Part shown: positions 17,212-25,782 of the stretch, in pieces
How positions within the stretch are numbered: position 1 is the first letter of the stretch
How the letters are laid out: every line of letters starts with the position of its first letter
Assembly: GCA_016841945.1 (NCBI GenBank)
Contig: JAENYC010000009.1
Span: 46,165-110,164 of the forward strand
Source: Haloplasma contractile
Lineage (GTDB): Bacteria; Bacillota_I; Bacilli_A; Haloplasmatales; Haloplasmataceae
Direction: 5' to 3'
DNA length: 64,000 nucleotides
Translations under genes and position numbers: made by a program
The notes under the pieces: generated by a model
What the model saw: only the letters and a program-made list of their open reading frames with translations
Told to the model about the DNA's origin: nothing
Databases searched by the model: none

Positions 17212-18129
17212 CTACAAACTCATTGATATTGGTAAATAATATTTTGTTAAGTCTCTATTAATAGATGACTTAACAGGTAAATCTTTAATAATCTCCACTT
17301 CTATTTCCATCTTTTCATTTATGATTTCTTGTAAGTTTCTTGTAAAGTTAATATCTGTATAAATCACAATCTTTTGAACAGTTTCAGTATTCTTAGTAAA
17401 TTGATATTGAAAAAAGTGACATATTCTTTCTAATACATCAAGGATTTGATCCATATAGAAATCTTCATCATAATCTTCTATTTCAAATGTATCACGTAAT
17501 GATAAAATAGGTATTTCATTATCAAATACAGTTAGGATATGAGTATTTTCTCTAATTTGAGTAAACATCGTAAATCGTTGATCATTATTTCTAATCGCTT
17601 TAGAATACAAATATAGTTTTCGAGTTAAAAGTGGTGATAAAAATGAATCAACTACGTTTTTCTTATGTTTTTGAATCACTCGTAAATAAGATGTCATAAT
17701 TTCTTTAGATGTTGTGAACATAATGATATCTTTATCATCCTCATCTTGTTCACCATTAGGATAATCTACAACATCAATAATCGGATCTTTAAAAGGTAGA
17801 GATTGAAGTGATTCTTCTAATTCAAGACGTAAATATTTAACTAAATCATCGCCCTTTAAATATGTTGGCACTCTCATTTTCTTAATAATTAAGTTTTGAT
17901 CAGGTACCATTAACTTCACAAAAGAACTCGCTAAACGGTACTTTCTAAAAATGGTTCCAAGTATCTTAATTAATAATGCTTCATCCATTATCTTACCAGA
18001 TACAATAATCCCATTTTTAAGTTTAACTTCACCTATTCTTCTAACACTTAAAGATCTTTCATCTACTAAGGCGAATTTAATATAATTATCTGTAAACATT
18101 AAATTAATGATATTTTTTCTAAAAAACAT
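17212..18129 (-). CDS. PilM-like type IV pilus actin-fold protein
   Basis: A 305-aa cytoplasmic protein with the PilM pattern: an N-terminal strand NIINLMFTDNYIKFALVD, KNGIIVSGKIMD, a KLMVPDQNLIIKKMRVP segment and KYLRLELEESLQSLPF, typical of PilM helix 4. In known systems PilM binds the PilN tail and communicates with PilB. The canonical ATP-site glycines are poorly kept. The ATG at 18129 has AGGTGGG upstream; the GTG at 18138 lies within that site. Confidence 0.8.
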   Translation of the reverse strand: MFFRKNIINLMFTDNYIKFALVDERSLSVRRIGEVKLKNGIIVSGKIMDEALLIKILGTIFRKYRLASSFVKLMVPDQNLIIKKMRVPTYLKGDDLVKYLRLELEESLQSLPFKDPIIDVVDYPNGEQDEDDKDIIMFTTSKEIMTSYLRVIQKHKKNVVDSFLSPLLTRKLYLYSKAIRNNDQRFTMFTQIRENTHILTVFDNEIPILSLRDTFEIEDYDEDFYMDQILDVLERICHFFQYQFTKNTETVQKIVIYTDINFTRNLQEIINEKMEIEVEIIKDLPVKSSINRDLTKYYLPISMSL

Positions 18130-18144
18130 ATAACCCACCTACAT

Positions 18145-18942
18145 TTATAAAAATAAATTGAAATACCAATTAATAATATCTATTCCATAATAATAAACAC
18201 ATAAACTACCCAAACCGATAAATGGACCAAATGGAATAGGTTTATCTTTTTTAATTATTTTTAAACCTATTAATACATATCCAATTATAGTTCCTAATAA
18301 AGAAGCAAAAATTAAAGAAAAGAAGGTTAATTTTAAACCTAATATTAAACCTATTATACCATATAATTTAATATCTCCGCCACCCATTACCTCTTGTTTA
18401 TATACTTTTTGTCCAATATAACCAATTAAAAACAACAAACCAAAACCAAAAACACCTCCAATAATACTCTCTACATAAGAATTAAAACCAAATGTCGAAA
18501 ATTCAGGAGGTATAGGTATAAAAATACGTAGTAAAACAAACACAATTAAAAAGAAACCAATTACTTTATCTTCAATTAACATATATTCTAAATCAGATAC
18601 ACTAATTATCACAAATAAGCTAACAAACAAAATACTAACAAAAAATTCTCCATTAAATCCAAACATATAATAACTAAACACAAAAAGTAATCCAGTCACA
18701 ATCTCAAAAAACAGATATTTTGTCGAAATTTGCGATTTACATTCCCTACATTTTCCGACAAGAAAAATATAACTAAAAATTGGAATTAATTCCCACCAAC
18801 TAAGAACATGACCACATTTAGGACAAGCACTACGTGGAGAAATTATACTCTTACCTTCACTTATTCTAAACCCTACTACATTATAAAAAGAGCCTAAACA
18901 TATCCCTATTATAAATATATAAATATAAATCAATATTTCCAT
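18145..18942 (-). CDS. pilD: Prepilin peptidase (PilD/ComC)
   Basis: Membrane aspartyl protease that removes leaders from prepilins and methylates the new N-terminus. The 265-aa protein has the N-terminal methylase region with two zinc CxxC pairs (CPKCGHVLSWWELIPIFSY, then CRECKSQIS), and the two catalytic Asp in SDLEYMLIED and GGGDIKLYG. Seven or eight membrane helices are apparent. The ATG at 18942 follows GGAAG. It is the only such enzyme in the window and may serve both pilus systems. Confidence 0.93.
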   Translation of the reverse strand: MEILIYIYIFIIGICLGSFYNVVGFRISEGKSIISPRSACPKCGHVLSWWELIPIFSYIFLVGKCRECKSQISTKYLFFEIVTGLLFVFSYYMFGFNGEFFVSILFVSLFVIISVSDLEYMLIEDKVIGFFLIVFVLLRIFIPIPPEFSTFGFNSYVESIIGGVFGFGLLFLIGYIGQKVYKQEVMGGGDIKLYGIIGLILGLKLTFFSLIFASLLGTIIGYVLIGLKIIKKDKPIPFGPFIGLGSLCVYYYGIDIINWYFNLFL

Positions 18943-18964
18943 ATAATACACTTCCTTATACTAA

Positions 18965-19655
18965 TAAATATCCACCGGCCTAGTCGGTGGTATTTCCTTT
19001 TCGGGCATAGCCCTTTACTACCAGCATCACCTGAAGGCGTACTCTTGATCCGCCACTTTCAAATTATTGTTAATTGCTACCCGTAAACGGGTCTCCAAAA
19101 TCTAATGTTAATTGTCCATTTAATTTGTCTTCTTTAAATTGATTTTGGATATATTCCTTTATTTTCTTTGCATTTTTTCTTGCTGTATCAACATAATAGC
19201 CTCTATAACAAAATTGTCTATTCCGATATTTATATTTCATACTTCACTATTTTTCAATATCATTATACTACTTTTGCCTTTCAAAAAACCCATGAAACTG
19301 GATACACTTATCTTGGGAGGAATTTCCAGTAACATATGTATGTAATCTGAGCATACATATGCTTCTATTATATGAACTCCTTTCCAATTACATAATTCTC
19401 TCAATTTTGCTCTTATTTCAAGTTTTTTAGACCCATAGAATACTTTCCTACGATATTTTGGGGCAAATACTATATGATATTTACAGTTTCACTTCGTATG
19501 TGATAAAATATGTGTATCATTCATCTTTGAATGACCTACTTTGATAAATTGGTTGAGTTTGACGGACCGCAATTAAATTATATCAAAAGGAGTTTTTATA
19601 TCAATACTTTACGCTAAAAGTTTTACGGAACCCCCAATCTAACTGGGGTATTCTA
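18965..19655 (-). mobile_element. Degraded IS200-type insertion element
   Basis: About 690 bases between pilD and pilA. It contains a broken Y1 transposase and two end hairpins: CCACCG/CGGTGG at 18972-18990 on the 3-prime side and ACCCC/GGGGT at 19630-19649 on the 5-prime side. IS200 elements carry a single tnpA with subterminal hairpins and no terminal inverted repeats, which fits. It lies just after the pilA terminator. Outer borders are approximate. Confidence 0.8.
19070..19524 (-). pseudogene. tnpA: IS200 transposase TnpA, inactivated
   Basis: The reading begins at 19524 and shows CKYHIVFAPKYRRKVFYG, RELCNWKGVHIIEAYVC and SVSSFMGFLKGKSS, clear IS200 TnpA blocks. Codon 12 is TGA where the family has Trp. 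The HUH motif is damaged: DYIHML instead of DHIHML. Near 19240-19260 the frame shifts; the next frame continues KYKYRNRQFCYRGYYVDTAR to DPFTGSN and a stop at 19070. Three independent lesions make it inactive. Confidence 0.88.
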
Positions 19656-19663
19656 TAAACAAA

Positions 19664-19689
19664 AAACCAAGACCAATTGGTCTTGGTTT
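19664..19689 (-). terminator. Terminator after pilA
   Basis: A perfect 26-base palindrome (arms AAACCAAGACCAA) lies 18 bases after the pilA stop and is followed by six T on the minus strand. It should end the pilin transcript and insulate it from the IS element and pilD. Confidence 0.85.
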
Positions 19690-19706
19690 AATATTAAAAA
19701 TAATTT

Positions 19707-20162
19707 TTATGGTGTTAAATTATCTCTAGTAAATGGAGTTGTAACACCAGATTCATTCTGTTCATTAATTGTATATTCATCATTTGTAAAATAAAAATGT
19801 GTGATTATTAAATCATTATCAGCACTATCAACTCCAAAAATTATATATCCAGTATAATTTGATTGAAAGTTACTATCAAAATCTTCATTTAAACTTACAG
19901 CATCTGCTTCTCCGGATTCATTAGTATTTCCAACATAATATGCTTTTACATCTAGTTCATTATCACCTTCTGATAAATCGGCTTCAGCAATAGAAATAGC
20001 AGGACTTAAAAATAAATTACCTTGTTCTACAAATGCATTTTCATTGGAATTATTTATTAAAGTTCTAACAGTTGGAAAAGCTATCGCAGCTATAATCCCT
20101 AGGATTACAATAACTGCAAGTAATTCAAATAAGGTCATACCTTTTTTGTTTAACAATTTCAT
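19707..20162 (-). CDS. pilA: Major type IV pilin (PilA-like)
   Basis: A 151-aa prepilin with leader MKLLNKKG, then MTLFELLAVIVILGIIAAIAFP, the classic class III site with Glu5 and a long hydrophobic helix. The C-terminal domain is acidic and Ser/Asn-rich with no Cys pair. AGGAGGAG just before the ATG is the strongest ribosome site in the cluster, and a strong terminator follows; both suit a highly made pilus subunit. It lies downstream of pilB and pilC. Major status is inferred from these signals. Confidence 0.9.
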   Translation of the reverse strand: MKLLNKKGMTLFELLAVIVILGIIAAIAFPTVRTLINNSNENAFVEQGNLFLSPAISIAEADLSEGDNELDVKAYYVGNTNESGEADAVSLNEDFDSNFQSNYTGYIIFGVDSADNDLIITHFYFTNDEYTINEQNESGVTTPFTRDNLTP

Positions 20163-20258
20163 TATTTCTCCTCCTTAAAGTTTATAATTGTCAAATATTT
20201 ACTACTTGTAAGAATTATATCATTTTTTAGAATATTATACAATATTTTTAATGTTTTT

Positions 20259-21476
20259 TTAACTTAATCCGCCATCCATCATTCCAAACATAGGTAACAT
20301 GATGGATAAAACGATAGTCCCTACAATTGTTGCGAGTATCATAATCATGAGTGGTTCCATCATTTTTTTTAATTTTTCTACTGACATGTCCATTTCATTA
20401 TCATAGTAATCTGCGATACTATTAAGCATTTCATCTAGTGTTGCTGTTTCTTCACCAATTGCCATCATGGATGAAAATACAGGGTCTACTGACCATTGTT
20501 TTTCAAATGCTTTACTAAGTGGGACACCATTTTGTATATTGAGTAATGATTTATCTAGAATTTCTATATAAATTTGATTAGATATTACATTTCTTGTAAT
20601 TTCAAGTCCTTCTATCGCATTGACTGAATTATCTAGTAGTGTACCATATGTTCTAGCTATTTTAATTAAGTTACCCTTTCTTGATATTTGACCAAAAATT
20701 GGGATTTTTAATGCCAGTTTACTATAAAACATTTTTCCTTCTTTACTTCGATTAAATAAAATAGCGAGAATGGCAAATAATGAAATAAACAGTAATACAA
20801 ATATAAACTGAGTTTGAATGAAATGACTAACATTTAAAACAAACCGTGTCACAAATGGAAGTTCTTTATCCATTTGTGAAAATGTATCTTGAAATTGTGG
20901 AACAACCGCGATTAATAAGAAGGTTGTGACACTTATCGTTGCTATAAGTAGAAAAACGGGATACATTAGAGCTGATTTAATCTCACTACTTGTTTTGGTT
21001 TGTTTTTGATAATAGGCATGCAAATCATAAACAATTTTTTTTAAATTACCGATTACTTCACCTACTCTAATCATTTCAATGAGTAGTTTTGGAAAGACTT
21101 TTCTTTGTCTTGACAAGGCACCATATAGTGAACTACCATTTCTAATGTCTTGTAAAACCTTTATTAAATATTTTTTTAGATACTTGTTTTCTGCTTGATC
21201 TATAATGATTTTTAAACTATCTATAATACCTAAACCTGAATTTAAAAGATTATAAAACTGTGACAAAAAGAAGACAAGGTCTTGTTTTTTAACACCAGAT
21301 GTAATGGTGATATCTTTACCTTTTAAAAAGCTAGCTATTTTAATTTCAACGACATCTAAAGGTACCATATCATTCTTTTTAAGCTTTCTAACACAATCCC
21401 CTTTATCTAGTGCTTCCATTATATCAGAAACAATATATTTATCTCGGTTTCTAGCCTTGTATCTGTAATAAGGCAT
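20259..21476 (-). CDS. pilC: Type IV pilus platform protein PilC
   Basis: Inner-membrane platform of the pilus machine. The 405-aa protein has an N-terminal YRYKARNRD region and two T2SF repeats, with FLSQFYNLLNSGLGIIDSLK and KIARTYGTLLDNSVNAIEGLE as matching segments. Three membrane helices lie near residues 170-195, 222-244 and 375-397. AGGAGGTGAT precedes the ATG. It lies 18 bases after pilB. Confidence 0.94.
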   Translation of the reverse strand: MPYYRYKARNRDKYIVSDIMEALDKGDCVRKLKKNDMVPLDVVEIKIASFLKGKDITITSGVKKQDLVFFLSQFYNLLNSGLGIIDSLKIIIDQAENKYLKKYLIKVLQDIRNGSSLYGALSRQRKVFPKLLIEMIRVGEVIGNLKKIVYDLHAYYQKQTKTSSEIKSALMYPVFLLIATISVTTFLLIAVVPQFQDTFSQMDKELPFVTRFVLNVSHFIQTQFIFVLLFISLFAILAILFNRSKEGKMFYSKLALKIPIFGQISRKGNLIKIARTYGTLLDNSVNAIEGLEITRNVISNQIYIEILDKSLLNIQNGVPLSKAFEKQWSVDPVFSSMMAIGEETATLDEMLNSIADYYDNEMDMSVEKLKKMMEPLMIMILATIVGTIVLSIMLPMFGMMDGGLS

Positions 21477-21494
21477 AAAATATCACCTCCTATT

Positions 21495-23147
21495 CTAATC
21501 TGTCACACGTAATACTTCTTCTGTTGTTGTAATCCCTTGAATGACTTTTTCAAAGCCATCTTGGATTAAGAACTTCGTACCATTTCTAATGGCAGCTCTT
21601 TTTATATCTTGTTCAGTTCCATTATTATTTATAATACTTCTTATTTCTTCATTTATATCTAATATTTCAAATATCGCAATACGTCCTGAATACCCTTTAA
21701 AATTACACATTGGACATCCTTTAGGGGTAAACACTTTATCTATATGCAACCCAACGCTTTCAAACAATTCTTTTTCTCTTATGGTTGCTTCTTTCCATTC
21801 GCCACATTCTCTACAAGTTCTTCTTACTAAACGTTGTGCTACAACGCCTGATAATGAAGATGCGACTAAGAATGGGTCAATTCCCATATCAACCAGTCGT
21901 GTAACCGTACCAATTGAATCATTCGTATGAATCGTACTAAACACCAAATGCCCTGTTAGTGATGCACGTACCGCAATTTGTGCTGTTTCAGTATCTCGTA
22001 TCTCACCAATCATGATGATATTAGGGTCTTGACGTAAGATAGTTCTAAGTCCATTGGCGAAAGTAAGTCCAATATCTGGATTCACTTGTACTTGATTAAT
22101 TCCCTTTATTTGTAATTCAACTGGGTCCTCAACCGTAATAATATTAACATCTTCATGATTTAATTCATTTAAACAAGCATATAATGATGAAGATTTACCA
22201 GAACCAGTTGGTCCTGAAACAAGAATAATACCATTCGGATGTTGAATTAATTTTTGTAGTTTTTTATAACTCATTTCATTTAAACCTAATTTATTTAATG
22301 AACTTAATGAGTTTTTTAAGTTCAACAAACGTAACACGATTTTTTCACCATTTACTGTTGGTAGTGTAGAAACACGTAAATCCATTTGAGTGTTTTCAAT
22401 TACCATTTTAATCCGCCCATCTTGTGGTCGTCTATTTTCAGTAATATCTAGACTAGAAATAATTTTAAAACGGGAAATCAATTGTTTTTCCATTATCTTT
22501 GGAAACCTTTTTTCTATCCCTAAAACACCATCAACACGAAAACGGACAATGACTTCTGATTCTTGAGGGTCTATATGTATATCCGATGCATTTTGTTTAA
22601 CCGCAGATAATAATAACTGATTAACTAATCGAATAAGTGGTGTATCATCTGCTTCATTTCCACCTTCTTCATTATTATTTTCATTGTAATTTAAGATAAT
22701 TTGGTCTAGGGAACGGTTTATCCCGTAATATCTTGAGATGGCAGTCTCAATTTCTGACCGTGATGCCATCACTAACTTTACATTGTATCCTGTCACAAGT
22801 CTTAAATCATCCACAACATAATAATTAAGTGGATCAGCAACTGCAACGATTAATTTTCCCTCTTCAAAAGCAACGGGAACCACTAAATTATCCCGTGCAT
22901 AATCCTCAGAAATTAATCGTAGGATGGATTCATTCAAATTATAATCACTTAATGTGATTTTTTTAACACCCAATTGAAGCTCTAAAGCTTCCATGACTTG
23001 ATTTTCAGTCACATAACCAATTCTAATTAAAGTATCTCCAAGTTTTTCATCAGGTTCTTTAACAGATAAGGCAAAATCTATTTGCTCCGGAGTGACTAAC
23101 CCTGTTTCGGTTAAAATATCCCCGATTCTTTTTTTTAATCTTCTCAT
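21495..23147 (-). CDS. pilB: Type IV pilus extension ATPase PilB
   Basis: Hexameric ATPase that powers pilus assembly. The 550-aa protein has an N-terminal MshEN-type domain (about 1-150; in other PilB/MshE proteins this binds cyclic-di-GMP), then NASDIHIDP, Walker A GPTGSGKSS (312-320), Asp box, GEIRD (381-385), the His box STIHTND and a zinc site formed by C445, C448, C478 and C481. AGGTGAG precedes the ATG. No PilT retraction ATPase is seen in the window. Confidence 0.95.
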   Translation of the reverse strand: MRRLKKRIGDILTETGLVTPEQIDFALSVKEPDEKLGDTLIRIGYVTENQVMEALELQLGVKKITLSDYNLNESILRLISEDYARDNLVVPVAFEEGKLIVAVADPLNYYVVDDLRLVTGYNVKLVMASRSEIETAISRYYGINRSLDQIILNYNENNNEEGGNEADDTPLIRLVNQLLLSAVKQNASDIHIDPQESEVIVRFRVDGVLGIEKRFPKIMEKQLISRFKIISSLDITENRRPQDGRIKMVIENTQMDLRVSTLPTVNGEKIVLRLLNLKNSLSSLNKLGLNEMSYKKLQKLIQHPNGIILVSGPTGSGKSSSLYACLNELNHEDVNIITVEDPVELQIKGINQVQVNPDIGLTFANGLRTILRQDPNIIMIGEIRDTETAQIAVRASLTGHLVFSTIHTNDSIGTVTRLVDMGIDPFLVASSLSGVVAQRLVRRTCRECGEWKEATIREKELFESVGLHIDKVFTPKGCPMCNFKGYSGRIAIFEILDINEEIRSIINNNGTEQDIKRAAIRNGTKFLIQDGFEKVIQGITTTEEVLRVTD

Positions 23148-23158
23148 ACACTCACCTA

Positions 23159-24499
23159 CTATATATTTGCAGTATCATCATAAATAATATATATCGCATC
23201 CTTAGGTATATAAAAATCTTCTGTAAGGATGGTATTAATTTCAGTTTTACCATCATCTCTTGGATAAGCTATTTCTGTTTTTCTATAAACGATACTGCGA
23301 TAACCAGGATAACCTGGATCATGAAGGATTCTATCATCTGGATTTACTGTATGGCTAGGCCATTCAATTTCTCCTTGAGGGATTTCTTTTTTAATAAAGA
23401 AATCATGTGTATATGTGTTTATAAATGGTGTTCCATATAATTGAAAAACTAAAACATCTTGATCTGATGTATTCACATCATGAGAAATCGTGATAAAATA
23501 GGCCTGATTATTTGGATTGTAAAAGGATAAATCTTTTATACTTGTAAAAGAAACATCCGATATAATTTCTTGTTGTTCATCTTTAAAAATATAATTCTTA
23601 TCAATTTCAACATTTGCTTCTAAACCAGCTTGTACAAATGATGGTAATTTTTGACTTATATGTTTATTTATATTTTTAAAATTAGTATCTATAATCGTCT
23701 GATATATGCCTGTTGCGATTATGTTTAATTCATTATTTAAAAAGAACATATTATCAATTTCATCGATATTGTCTACACTTGTTTCACTTATTTTATTATT
23801 TTCTTGTTGATATACTTCAATTAAAAATTCATTTAAAGAAAACTGTTGTCTTGCTTCTATTCTTATTTCTTGATTAAAAATTCCATTTATTTTATTACTT
23901 AAAAAATCCGCTTCATCATATACAATTTCAATTGGGTCTCCTACTGGAGTTGTTTTCGCAACATTTTCATCAACCGCTATTCCTAAATCTATATATATTT
24001 CTTTATATAAATAACTTACATATTTCAATACTTCATTTTGTATCATATCCGTATCAAATTCAGAAAACTTTAATTCATCATATTGATTTGAAAGAATATC
24101 TTCAATATAATTCTCATTTCCTTCTGTGAAAGTTACTTCAATCACATTTATTCCTTCTTCATAATTCATTTGTCTACTTTCAACAACGTTTTGAATTGAT
24201 TTTTCTACATCAAAATGAAATTTATCAGGTTCAACATCTATTATAAAAGCGCTGTCTTGATAACAAAGTTCTATGGTTAAATTATTAGCGTTTTTCCATT
24301 CGTTTATTTTATCTCTTAGTACACTCTCAGCTTGTCCCGTATTTTTACCTCCAATATACACATATCCAACTTCTGTACCACTTGGATATGGCGTAATACG
24401 ATAGTTATCTAATGAATACAAAACTAACCAGATGGTGACAGCCATTAATATTAAAAATATAAAAAATATTAAACTAATTAACTTTTTATTATTCGTCAT
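23159..24499 (-). CDS. Unknown membrane-anchored protein, first gene of pilus operon
   Basis: A 446-aa protein with one N-terminal membrane helix (about 7-30) and a large outside region. EVGYVYIGGKNTGQAESVLRD resembles the start of the domain found in VanW/YoaR-type exoproteins; the rest is acidic and unrecognised. A C-terminal Pro-rich turn and a Tyr-rich end are visible. The ATG at 24499 lies six bases after AGGTG; alternative starts exist at 24505 and 24502. It lies 11 bases before pilB, so a part in pilus anchoring or surface exposure is plausible but unproven. Confidence 0.6.
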   Translation of the reverse strand: MTNNKKLISLIFFIFLILMAVTIWLVLYSLDNYRITPYPSGTEVGYVYIGGKNTGQAESVLRDKINEWKNANNLTIELCYQDSAFIIDVEPDKFHFDVEKSIQNVVESRQMNYEEGINVIEVTFTEGNENYIEDILSNQYDELKFSEFDTDMIQNEVLKYVSYLYKEIYIDLGIAVDENVAKTTPVGDPIEIVYDEADFLSNKINGIFNQEIRIEARQQFSLNEFLIEVYQQENNKISETSVDNIDEIDNMFFLNNELNIIATGIYQTIIDTNFKNINKHISQKLPSFVQAGLEANVEIDKNYIFKDEQQEIISDVSFTSIKDLSFYNPNNQAYFITISHDVNTSDQDVLVFQLYGTPFINTYTHDFFIKKEIPQGEIEWPSHTVNPDDRILHDPGYPGYRSIVYRKTEIAYPRDDGKTEINTILTEDFYIPKDAIYIIYDDTANI

Positions 24500-24508
24500 C
24501 ATACACAC

Positions 24509-24595
24509 CTACTCTTCTATTTAAAAGTATGTTATAATATTTATAATTATTTTTATTATACTATATTTCCTATATTATTTCTAGGAAAAACGAAG
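24509..24595. promoter_or_regulatory. Divergent promoter region of the two pilus operons
   Basis: An 86-base AT-rich spacer between the minus-strand pilB operon and the plus-strand minor pilin operon. TATAAT-like boxes occur on both strands (minus strand at 24554-24559; plus strand at about 24532-24537). Back-to-back control of both operons is likely. Confidence 0.5.
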
Positions 24596-24604
24596 GTGAT
24601 AGTG

Positions 24605-25180
24605 TTGCAATTTAACATTAACAATAAAAAAGGGGCTTCATTGTTAGAAATTGTCGCAACCATTACAATTACTTCCATCGCTTTACTGATGATTTACAAT
24701 ATTTTATTCTATAATATCCATCAAAATGGCGTGAATCAAGAAAAAATGATGAATGCCAATATAGCCAATGGTGCCCTGAGTTACATCATTCATCAAGATT
24801 TTACTTTAATCGATAATCATTTACATGCAAGTGTTGAAAATTATGGATTAATAGATGAAAATAGTTGTAATACTTTATTTTCAGATGATGTTCAAAAATG
24901 TATGGCAATATTAAGTCCTGTTGTTAATAATAAAGAATATCATTCGAACAATCTCTATATTTATATTATACCATACAATGACCCTATCGCTTTAGAAGAA
25001 TTAAAACAATCACCTCCACCACAAGCACCAGAAATATTTATCAATTATTTAGAAAGCATCGACACCTCACAATATGACATCACAAAAATAAACCACAATG
25101 CGATATCAATCATTGTGATTGTTGAATCTTCAATAAACCCTAGATATGACTTTTTATTAGAGGGTGTGACAACAAAATGA
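24605..25180 (+). CDS. Minor pilin
   Basis: A prepilin of about 191 aa. The leader ends NNKKG and the mature chain begins ASLLEIVATITITS, with Glu at position 5 and a hydrophobic helix. The C-terminal domain has a Pro-rich stretch (SPPPQAP). The start is uncertain: AAGGTGA at 24593-24599 points to TTG at 24605 or GTG at 24602. It resembles PilV/PilW-class minor pilins by layout. It overlaps the next gene as ATGA. Confidence 0.8.
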   Translation: MQFNINNKKGASLLEIVATITITSIALLMIYNILFYNIHQNGVNQEKMMNANIANGALSYIIHQDFTLIDNHLHASVENYGLIDENSCNTLFSDDVQKCMAILSPVVNNKEYHSNNLYIYIIPYNDPIALEELKQSPPPQAPEIFINYLESIDTSQYDITKINHNAISIIVIVESSINPRYDFLLEGVTTK

Positions 25181-25770
25181 TAGCTAATAAAAATGGAATT
25201 ACTTTAATGGAATTACTCGCCTATATTGCGATAGTTGGTATTGTCGTCACATTACTAACTGGTACAATGATTTATGCCATTCGTAGCCATGATGAAGTTA
25301 ATGGCCAAGGTGCATTAAACATGGAAGCAAATTATATTATGAGTAACTTAATGACACAAGCCAACGCTTTTAATCCTGAATATGTCACTTCATGTGGCAC
25401 AAACTGTATTGAACTTGTCATAGATAAAGAAAGAATCATTGATTATGATACGGGTGTTTTAAAAGAAATACCGATAGATGAACGTGTTCAAATTAGAATT
25501 GATGAAGCAACAAAAAGTATCTATATTGGAAATATGAAACTAAATCGGGACCAATACGCAGTAGAAGTATATCAAAAAGATGCAAATGGTAATTATGTCT
25601 TAGACCAAAATGGAGAATATATACCAAATATACAATTTGAATGTGATAGCGAATACGTTGATATTTGTCAAACCTTTATCTTAAAGATACGATTAGCAAT
25701 ATATAAAATCAATGATAATGGTGAAAAAATATCTAAAACAACAGTTTATGAAAATCGATTCTCATTTTAG
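25177..25770 (+). CDS. Minor pilin
   Basis: A 197-aa prepilin with leader MIANKNG and mature start ITLMELLAYIAIVGIVVTLL, with the Glu5 pattern. The body contains a Cys pair (VTSCGTNCIELV) and a second pair (CDSEYVDIC), both possible disulfides. It is translationally coupled to the preceding minor pilin through ATGA. Probably part of the priming complex at the pilus tip, by analogy with other minor pilin operons. Confidence 0.8.
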   Translation: MIANKNGITLMELLAYIAIVGIVVTLLTGTMIYAIRSHDEVNGQGALNMEANYIMSNLMTQANAFNPEYVTSCGTNCIELVIDKERIIDYDTGVLKEIPIDERVQIRIDEATKSIYIGNMKLNRDQYAVEVYQKDANGNYVLDQNGEYIPNIQFECDSEYVDICQTFILKIRLAIYKINDNGEKISKTTVYENRFSF

Positions 25771-25782
25771 GGAAGTGATCAC

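Noticed and set aside
19139..19345. Plus-strand hydrophobic frame of 68 codons
   Set aside because: It is the reverse of the IS200 transposase pseudogene.
19489..19491. TGA at a Trp position in the IS200 transposase, suggesting code 4
   Set aside because: The element has two other lesions, and TGA ends genuine genes here, for example comGC; Trp is coded by TGG throughout.
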